A stretch of 64,000 nucleotides of DNA from the NCBI GenBank assembly GCA_937928215.1, contig CALFWL010000016.1, positions 1 through 64,000 on the forward strand, read 5' to 3'. Every line of letters starts with the position of its first letter. The stretch's first letter is position 1. Below the pieces are notes generated by a model. That model was not told the origin of the DNA. It ran no database searches and saw only the letters and a program-made list of their open reading frames with translations. The DNA comes from an uncultured Pirellulaceae bacterium (GTDB taxonomy: Bacteria; Planctomycetota; Planctomycetia; Pirellulales; Pirellulaceae). The translations under genes and the position numbers were made by a program. Positions 57,402-64,000 of this stretch are shown in pieces.

Positions 57402-58403
57402 CTACTTCACTTGCTGCCCAATCGCGACCAGCTGTTCCGCGATTTGATCCGAGTCAAATTCCGTCGGAAGATCGATCATTCGGCATTCGCTAAGCCCGCG
57501 GAACCACGTCTCTTGGTGTCGAGCAAACTTTCGGGTTCGAACACGAACTTTCTCGATCGTCTGGTCCCAAGTCAATCGACCTTCAAGGTGATCGATCGCC
57601 TCACGGTAGCCAACCGCTTGAGCAGCCGTTTGCCCTAAGCTGCCGTGTTTGTCCAGCAAGCCTTGGACCTCATCCAGCAGTCCCGCTTCAAACATGGATG
57701 TCACTCGATTTTCAATTCGTTCGTGCAGAACGGGCCGGGCGTGCCTCAGCGTGAACACTCGGCAATCTTCAGATTCCTTGCCTTCCGAAAACTGCATCTG
57801 CCAATGGCTGATCGGCTTACCGGTCGTCTTGAAAACTTCCAGCGCCCGGATGAGCCGCCGGTGATCGTTCGGGTGTAGATTCGCGGCAGAAACGGGATCG
57901 ATCATCTCGAGCCGTTGATGCAGGAAATCGCCACCCATTTCATCAAGCTCCTGCTCAATCTCCTGGCGAAAATCCCAGTCTGCAGGCGGGCCTTCGAACA
58001 TGCCTCGTAACAACGCCTTCAAATACAAAGCCGTTCCACCGACAAAGATGACCTGCTTGTTCCGTTCACGCACTTGCCGCACGATCTCCATCGATCGATC
58101 ACGGTACTGAGACACACTGAAGGCTTCCATCGGTTCAATGATGTCCAACATGTGATGAGGAACAAGTTGCTGATCTGACAATGCGGGTTTGGCGGTCCCA
58201 ATATCCATGCCACGATAAATGGCCATCGAATCCAACGAAATTATCTCGGCGTCCAACAGCCGAGCCATCGTCAGGCTGACCCGCGTCTTTCCACTGGCGG
58301 TGGCACCGGTCAGAAACCAACATTTTGCTGCCAGTTCGCAAAGTTCAGAGTTGGTCACAGCGATTTCGAAAAATGGAAACGGAAAAGAGCAACGGGAAAT
58401 CAC
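57402..58403 (-). CDS. miaA: tRNA dimethylallyltransferase
   Basis: 'WFLTGATASGKTRVSLTMARLLDAEIISLDSMAIYRGMDIGTAKP', 'VFVGGTALYLKALLRGMFEGPPADW'. Confidence 0.95.
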   Translation of the reverse strand: MISRCSFPFPFFEIAVTNSELCELAAKCWFLTGATASGKTRVSLTMARLLDAEIISLDSMAIYRGMDIGTAKPALSDQQLVPHHMLDIIEPMEAFSVSQYRDRSMEIVRQVRERNKQVIFVGGTALYLKALLRGMFEGPPADWDFRQEIEQELDEMGGDFLHQRLEMIDPVSAANLHPNDHRRLIRALEVFKTTGKPISHWQMQFSEGKESEDCRVFTLRHARPVLHERIENRVTSMFEAGLLDEVQGLLDKHGSLGQTAAQAVGYREAIDHLEGRLTWDQTIEKVRVRTRKFARHQETWFRGLSECRMIDLPTEFDSDQIAEQLVAIGQQVK

Positions 58404-58433
58404 TTGCTAAATTTATGGACGCGTCGACGAAGC

Positions 58434-59012
58434 TCAACGACGCGAAGACCGGCGTTTGGATCGAGTACTGAATAGTGACAGGTAGTACTTGGGATGCAGC
58501 AGATTGGACATCATGAATCTCGCCGCCCCACAACATTGGCACCGATAGGGGCCTGCGATTACAGCCAAACCAAATGTTAATCCGATCAGGTAGCTGTACC
58601 ACGCCCGTCGATAAAACAACAGGTAATGCCCTTCCATGCGATTGCAGTTAAAGCAATGCAATCCAATTCGCTTGCGTCGATCGCCCATTTCCGCCTGCAG
58701 ATCATCAAGCGGTTCATCGACGTAATCACCAAGTTCGACATCACCTTCTTGGCCATCGTCCATTGCCTTGGCGGCTTGAGCAGCAGCATGTTCCTGCTCC
58801 CGCAGTCGCTGCTTCTCGGCAGCACGGTGCAGCGCCTCCTTGGCCCGTTTCTCTTTGGCAGCTTCACGCTCAACGATTCTTGCTGCCTCCGCCGCTTCCG
58901 CTTCAGCCACTTCCCTCGCTGCCTCTTCCTGCAACGCTTGCAGTTTTTCAGCCTTGCGCTTGGCCTCCTCCAGTTTGGCAGCGGCTTTCGCCTTGTCAGA
59001 TGTTTCGCTCAT
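58434..59012 (-). CDS. Hypothetical membrane protein: Ala/Glu/Lys coiled coil, Cys pairs, TM
   Basis: 'AKAAAKLEEAKRKAEKLQALQEEAAREVAEAEAAEAARIVEREAAKEKR', 'HCFNCNRMEGHYLLFYRRAWYSYLIGLTFGLAVIAGPYRCQCCG'. Confidence 0.65.
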   Translation of the reverse strand: MSETSDKAKAAAKLEEAKRKAEKLQALQEEAAREVAEAEAAEAARIVEREAAKEKRAKEALHRAAEKQRLREQEHAAAQAAKAMDDGQEGDVELGDYVDEPLDDLQAEMGDRRKRIGLHCFNCNRMEGHYLLFYRRAWYSYLIGLTFGLAVIAGPYRCQCCGAARFMMSNLLHPKYYLSLFSTRSKRRSSRR

Positions 59013-59069
59013 GCAAGAAGCTTATCGAGGGATAGTTTAACCAGAGGAGATACAGACGAACGTCGACTT

Positions 59070-59160
59070 AGCACTCGCGGATCAATAAGTTGCGGATGAA
59101 CATGACTCAGCGCCGATTTTACGCGAGCGAAATGAAACCTGGCAGTTATTGTTGGGCAAG
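59070..59160 (+). repeat. Intergenic repeat copy B3
   Basis: Same ~91-bp sequence as the reverse complement of 31272-31363; arms CTCGCG (59074-59079) / CGCGAG (59122-59127); ends 2 nt from the acnA stop. Confidence 0.9.
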
Positions 59161-59162
59161 TC

Positions 59163-61868
59163 CTACAACAGGTTCCGCAACACTGTTTGCAAGATCCCGC
59201 CATTGCGATAGTAATCCATCTCGACCGGCGTATCAATTCGTACAGTGGCACCGAATGAAATCTTTGTCCCGTCTGATTTTGTCGCCGCTACCGAGATTGT
59301 CGACCGAGGCTGCAAATCATTGCTCAAACCCGCGATGTCGAATGTTTCGGTCCCATCAAGCCCCAAAGCCGACCACGTTTTTCCGTCGGCAAACTCTAAA
59401 GGCAAAATACCCATTCCCACCAGATTGCTGCGATGAATCCGTTCGTAACTGGCGGCGATCACCACTTTCACGCCCAGCATCATCGTCCCTTTGGCCGCCC
59501 AGTCTCGGCTGCTTCCTGTCCCATACTCCGTCCCGGCTAGCACCACCAACGGAACGCCATCAGCTTGGTATTTCATCGAGGCGTCGTAAATCGACATCTG
59601 TTCACCCGACGGCACATGAGTCGTTACACCTCCTTCGGTGCCAGGAGCCAACTGGTTGCGAATACGAATGTTCGCAAAAGTACCTCGGACCATAACGCGA
59701 TCATTTCCGCGACGCGAACCAAAACTATTAAATTCTCGCGCTTCGACACCGTTCTCTTTGAGAAATTTCCCTGCCGGGCCGTCCTGAGCGATTGCTCCAG
59801 CCGGAGAGATATGATCCGTCGTCACCGAATCACCCAACAACGCCAAGCACCGAGCACCCGCGATTGGCTCAACCGGATTCACGTCCCGCGTTAGCCCCGC
59901 GAGAAACGGCGGTTCCTGAATGTACGTGCTTTCCGGTGTCCATTCGTAAAGAGCTCCGCTGCCAACCTGAATCTTGTTCCACGTTTCGTTGGAGTCAAAT
60001 GCACCGGCGTACTGCTGTTGGAACATTTCAGATGTCAAACTGCTTGCGAGCACTGACTGAACTTCCTCATTGGAAGGCCAGATGTCTTTCAGGTAAACCG
60101 CTTGCCCTGTTTCGTCATTGCCCAACGGTTCAGTCACTAGGTCAATATCCGTCGTCCCCGCCAAGGCGTATGCGACAACCAACGGCGGGCTGGCGAGGTA
60201 ATTCGCCTTCGTCAGTGGATTGACTCGTCCTTCAAAGTTTCGGTTTCCGCTCAACACGCTCGACGCGACAAGCTCCCCTGTTGTAATCGCATCAGCAACG
60301 ACACTTGGCAGAGGGCCACTGTTTCCAATGCAGGAAGTGCAACCGTAGCCGACCGTATGAAATCCGAGGCTCTGCAATGACTCGGTCAAACCCGACGCAT
60401 CCAGATACTCGGTTACGACTCGCGAACCCGGTGCTAGGCTTGTCTTCACGTACGAAGGAACCGTCAGGCCACGGGCCGTCGCATTCCTTGCCAGTAATCC
60501 CGCAGCGATCATCACAGATGGGTTACTTGTGTTCGTGCAACTGGTGATCGCCGCAATCACAACCGCTCCATGCCCAATATCGGTCGAGTGCCCATTGTCT
60601 TCGACACGAGCCGTCCGCTCCAAATCACCGGACTCAAGCCCGAAACCAGAATGACCCACCGGAGCCTCTAACGAATCGTTGAACGCCTGCTTCATATTCG
60701 ATAATGCGATCCGATCCTGAGGCCGTTTCGGGCCGGCAAGCGAAGGTTCAACCGTCCCCATGTCCAACCCTAGCGTCCGAGTAAACGTCGGAATCGGTGA
60801 ATCATCAGTCCGGAACAAACCTTGGGCTTTCGTGTAAGCCTCGACCAACTGAACTTCTTCGTCGGTTCGACCGGTGCGGCGCATGTAATCCAAGGTCTCG
60901 CTGTCGACCGGGAAGAAACCCATCGTCGCACCATACTCCGGAGCCATATTGGCAATAGTGGCTCGATCGGCCAGCGACATTTTCGATACACCGTCACCAT
61001 AGAATTCGACAAATTTTCCGACCACTTTGGCGGCACGCAGCTGTTCGGTCACCGTCAGCACCAGGTCGGTTGCGGTCGTTCCCGCAGGGAGCTGGCCCGA
61101 CAGCTCAAAGCCGATGACTTCAGGCATCAACATGTAAATTGGCTGGCCAAGCATCGCAGCCTCGGCTTCGATTCCTCCAACGCCCCAGCCCAACACACCA
61201 AGACCGTTGATCATCGTGGTGTGGCTGTCAGTTCCGACTAACGTGTCTGGAATTGCGACCGGGCCAGCCTGATCCTCGCGGACAAAAACTCCTTTGGCCA
61301 GAAATTCCAGATTGACTTGATGGACAATCCCCACGTTTGGTGGAACAACTCGAAAGTTGTCAAACGCCTGCTGCCCCCACCGCAAGAATTCATAACGTTC
61401 CCGGTTTCGCTTGAATTCCAATTGAACGTTCATCTCCAACGCGTCGCTGCTGCCAAAACGATCAACTTGCACACTGTGATCGATAACCAGATCAACTGGA
61501 ATCAAGGGATTGATCTGAGCCGGGTCGCCTCCCAGCCGAGCCATCGCAGCGCGCATCGCGGCGAGGTCAACGACTGCTGGCACACCGGTAAAATCCTGTA
61601 GGACAACACGCGACGGCATGTAAGGAATCTCCGCTTTGGCAGGAGACTCGGCCTTCCACGCGGCGAGGTTTTTTACATCCTCTTCGGTAACGGTGCGACC
61701 ATCGCAGTTGCGAAGCACTGCTTCCAACAGCACTCGGATTGAGTACGGCAGGCGATCAACTTGCCCCAGACCGTCTTCCTGTAGCTTCGCGATCCGGAAA
61801 ATTCCGATCTCTCGATCGCCAACTTTGAAAGTGTCACGAGCTCCGAATGAGTTGAAGTTGTCGTTCAT
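59163..61868 (-). CDS. acnA: Aconitate hydratase
   Basis: '[26 protein letters not shown]', '[13 protein letters not shown]', '[37 protein letters not shown]', '[21 protein letters not shown]', '[52 protein letters not shown]'. Confidence 0.97.
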   Translation of the reverse strand: MNDNFNSFGARDTFKVGDREIGIFRIAKLQEDGLGQVDRLPYSIRVLLEAVLRNCDGRTVTEEDVKNLAAWKAESPAKAEIPYMPSRVVLQDFTGVPAVVDLAAMRAAMARLGGDPAQINPLIPVDLVIDHSVQVDRFGSSDALEMNVQLEFKRNRERYEFLRWGQQAFDNFRVVPPNVGIVHQVNLEFLAKGVFVREDQAGPVAIPDTLVGTDSHTTMINGLGVLGWGVGGIEAEAAMLGQPIYMLMPEVIGFELSGQLPAGTTATDLVLTVTEQLRAAKVVGKFVEFYGDGVSKMSLADRATIANMAPEYGATMGFFPVDSETLDYMRRTGRTDEEVQLVEAYTKAQGLFRTDDSPIPTFTRTLGLDMGTVEPSLAGPKRPQDRIALSNMKQAFNDSLEAPVGHSGFGLESGDLERTARVEDNGHSTDIGHGAVVIAAITSCTNTSNPSVMIAAGLLARNATARGLTVPSYVKTSLAPGSRVVTEYLDASGLTESLQSLGFHTVGYGCTSCIGNSGPLPSVVADAITTGELVASSVLSGNRNFEGRVNPLTKANYLASPPLVVAYALAGTTDIDLVTEPLGNDETGQAVYLKDIWPSNEEVQSVLASSLTSEMFQQQYAGAFDSNETWNKIQVGSGALYEWTPESTYIQEPPFLAGLTRDVNPVEPIAGARCLALLGDSVTTDHISPAGAIAQDGPAGKFLKENGVEAREFNSFGSRRGNDRVMVRGTFANIRIRNQLAPGTEGGVTTHVPSGEQMSIYDASMKYQADGVPLVVLAGTEYGTGSSRDWAAKGTMMLGVKVVIAASYERIHRSNLVGMGILPLEFADGKTWSALGLDGTETFDIAGLSNDLQPRSTISVAATKSDGTKISFGATVRIDTPVEMDYYRNGGILQTVLRNLL

Positions 61869-61975
61869 AAAACGGCCTGTTTTTCCTGTCGCAAAAGAGT
61901 TTTCTCGTACCCGCCAACGGACAAATATAACAAGCTCGCTGTTGGATCGCTATCGGCGAAGCGTCGTCCAGCTTC

Positions 61976-63046
61976 TCAAGCACCTGACGTGGGAATGAAA
62001 TCTTCCGCGTTTCGTACCGATTGGGCAAAGTGGCACAGGAGGCTGGCCGCGTGATCGATGTCCGACAATGAGATCGTTTCAACCGCACTATGCATGTAAC
62101 GGTTTGGAATCGCCAGAATTCCTGCCGCGACTCCACCACGATTGACTTGCAGAGCATTCGAATCGTTAGGCGCCGCGCGCCCAAGTGCTTTGACTTGAAC
62201 GGGGATTTCGTTCGTGCTGGCGAGCGACTTCAACCGAGAGGCAACTTCAGGGTTGATGTTCGGACCGCGAACAATCACCGGGCCACCTCCCAGATCAATC
62301 TCTCCATTTTGACGCTTGTCAATGGTCGGGCAGTCGGTCGCATGAGTCACATCAACGGCGATCCCAATGTGAGGATCAACGGTAAACGCAGCCGTTTTGG
62401 CTCCTCGCAAACCGATTTCTTCCTGCACGGTGCTGACCGCGTAAAAGCCGACGTCTGAATTCAATTGACTGGCCCGGCGTAAAGCTTCAACCACGACCCA
62501 GACGCCGGTTCGGTTGTCCATCGCAGGAGCCGTTGCGAGGTCGTTTCTCAGCTCTTTCATGCCAAGCGGGAACGTGACGCAATCACCGATCTCGACGAGT
62601 GATTCGGCGTCCTCTTTGGAACTTGCCCCGATGTCAATCCACAGATCTTGCAGTTTTACAACCTTCTTTCTTTCGCTCTCATCCAACAAATGAATCGCCT
62701 TGCGAGCGATCACACCATCGACTGGCCCCTTCGCTGTCCACACGACCATCCGTTGTCCAATCAGCTGCTGCGGGTCCCAACCACCGACAGTTTGTGTGTA
62801 AAGAAATCCTGTTTCGTCAATTTGAGAGACGAGCAAACCAATCTGGTCACTATGCCCAGCCAACATGATTCGCACTTTCGCATCCGGATTCTTGCAGAGA
62901 ATCACATTGCCGTGCAGGTCGGTCGTGATCGAGTCCGTGAAATCAGCTGCGTAGGAGCGGACTTCATCTTGGACTTTCTGTTCGTAGCCTGACACACCGG
63001 GTGTCGCGAGCAGCGTTTCAAAAAACTCTCTTGCAGAAGACTCCAT
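61976..63046 (-). CDS. M42-family metallopeptidase (glutamyl aminopeptidase/endoglucanase type)
   Basis: 'LLATPGVSGYEQKVQDEVR', 'IMLAGHSDQIGLLVSQID', 'PAMDNRTGVWVVVEAL', 'FYAVSTVQEEIGLRGAKTAAFTVDPHIGIAVDVTHATD'. Confidence 0.92.
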   Translation of the reverse strand: MESSAREFFETLLATPGVSGYEQKVQDEVRSYAADFTDSITTDLHGNVILCKNPDAKVRIMLAGHSDQIGLLVSQIDETGFLYTQTVGGWDPQQLIGQRMVVWTAKGPVDGVIARKAIHLLDESERKKVVKLQDLWIDIGASSKEDAESLVEIGDCVTFPLGMKELRNDLATAPAMDNRTGVWVVVEALRRASQLNSDVGFYAVSTVQEEIGLRGAKTAAFTVDPHIGIAVDVTHATDCPTIDKRQNGEIDLGGGPVIVRGPNINPEVASRLKSLASTNEIPVQVKALGRAAPNDSNALQVNRGGVAAGILAIPNRYMHSAVETISLSDIDHAASLLCHFAQSVRNAEDFIPTSGA

Positions 63047-63137
63047 CGATTATCCTGTTGTTTGAATGAGTGGCCGAGAATCTCGTAACCATCGAGGCTC
63101 AACCGTAAGCTGTTGTTTTCAGCCGCTGCCGGCCAGT

Positions 63138-64000
63138 TTACGCTGTAGCGGGCTGACTTTCAGTTCGTAACGACTTGAGATATTTGATTGCCCGTTCGAA
63201 CGCTTTATCCCGGTAGTCAGCTGGATCAATCGCATCCAACGCAGGTGTTTCATCCAAGGACTCGTCCTGCACAACATCCGGCTTGCTGGCCTCAACATCC
63301 GTCGCGTCTGAGCCACTTGGAGGCAACTCGTTTTCATCGACGGCACGTTGCGAAAATACTTTTGGAAACTTCATGCCACCCGTCAGCTCACGCAATTCGT
63401 ACTCGCTGCGATAAAATTCGTTCCGCTGCACTTCAATTTCCTGCTGCAGAATTTCATAGCCTTTGTCCGGCTGGACTCCCCACATGGCTTCCCCGTCCGC
63501 AGTCGCAAAATCGCGGTCAATGTTTTTGCCGCTTGGACGCCAGTAGCTGGAAGTCGTCAACTTCAACGCGCTTTCACCATGCTCGATCGGCAGCACATCC
63601 TGAACCGTGCCTTTGCCCCACGATTGTTCGCCAATCAAGATCGCTCGGCCATGGTCCTGCAGACAACCTGCCATGATTTCACTGGCGCTGGCCGAGTAAC
63701 GATCGATCAGCACGACCATCGGCAGGTTTGAATCAAGAATCGGAGTCCGTCGCGAAGTGTAAGTTTTTTGTACGATTTCACGCCGCCGAGTCCTGATGTT
63801 GACGATCTCCAGTTGCGTTGGCAGCAGCATGTCGCACAGGTCAATCGCACAATCCAGCAGGCCGCCGGAATTGCCTCGCAGGTCAACAATCAGTCCTTCG
63901 ATTTTTCCATCCAGTCGCTCCACCGCCGCTTGAAACTCATCGGTTGTTTCCTTCCCGAACGACACAATTCTGACGTAGCCAATTTTTGGGTCATCTTCCA
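63138..64000 (-). CDS. S41-family C-terminal processing peptidase, 5' part runs off the window
   Basis: 'RIVSFGKETTDEFQAAVERLDGKIEGLIVDLRGNSGGLLDCAIDLCDMLLP', 'IDRYSASASEIMAGCLQDHGRAILIGEQSWGKGTVQDVLPI'; the frame stays open past 63965 to the window edge. Confidence 0.92.
   Translation of the reverse strand, partial: EDDPKIGYVRIVSFGKETTDEFQAAVERLDGKIEGLIVDLRGNSGGLLDCAIDLCDMLLPTQLEIVNIRTRRREIVQKTYTSRRTPILDSNLPMVVLIDRYSASASEIMAGCLQDHGRAILIGEQSWGKGTVQDVLPIEHGESALKLTTSSYWRPSGKNIDRDFATADGEAMWGVQPDKGYEILQQEIEVQRNEFYRSEYELRELTGGMKFPKVFSQRAVDENELPPSGSDATDVEASKPDVVQDESLDETPALDAIDPADYRDKAFERAIKYLKSLRTESQPATA

Noticed and set aside
59090-59695. 201-aa plus-strand ORF
   Set aside because: Starts in repeat B3 and runs antisense through acnA; composition is typical of spurious antisense ORFs.
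1-64000. Search for CRISPR arrays, tRNA/rRNA genes, and complete transposases
   Set aside because: None recognised by reading; short tRNAs could be missed without tRNAscan-SE.

Overview
This 64 kb window reads as a planctomycete chromosome segment (Rhodopirellula/Pirellulaceae-like; inferred from protein style, not verified). Both flanks are mostly housekeeping genes: tatC, manA, purF-like, trmB, trpD, HtrA-like protease, queF/queE, aspS, miaA, acnA, M42 and S41 peptidases. The centre (~25.4-52.4 kb) is a large, nearly unidirectional exopolysaccharide/surface-glycan cluster. It holds a Wzz/BY-kinase-like protein, sugar transferase, WbpB/D/E-like set, Wzy, Wzx, several glycosyltransferases, a formyltransferase fusion, AsnB, a JmjC/cupin, two FemAB-like proteins, ATP-grasp, a phosphatidylserine decarboxylase, polysaccharide deacetylase, epimerase, MBOAT and SGNH. 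The most interesting signals are: (1) a family of ~91-109 bp intergenic repeats, five copies in this window, placed just after stop codons and carrying paired arms that covary; (2) a 33-aa very basic protein gene with a strong Shine-Dalgarno that is absent from the supplied ORF track; (3) a glycan cluster enriched in amide/aminoacyl/formyl chemistry; (4) two enzymes in that cluster with lost catalytic lysines (BY-kinase P-loop K->G, epimerase YxxxK->YxxxQ); (5) a TatC with a ~200+ aa insertion in its first periplasmic loop. No tRNA, rRNA, CRISPR array or complete IS element was recognised.
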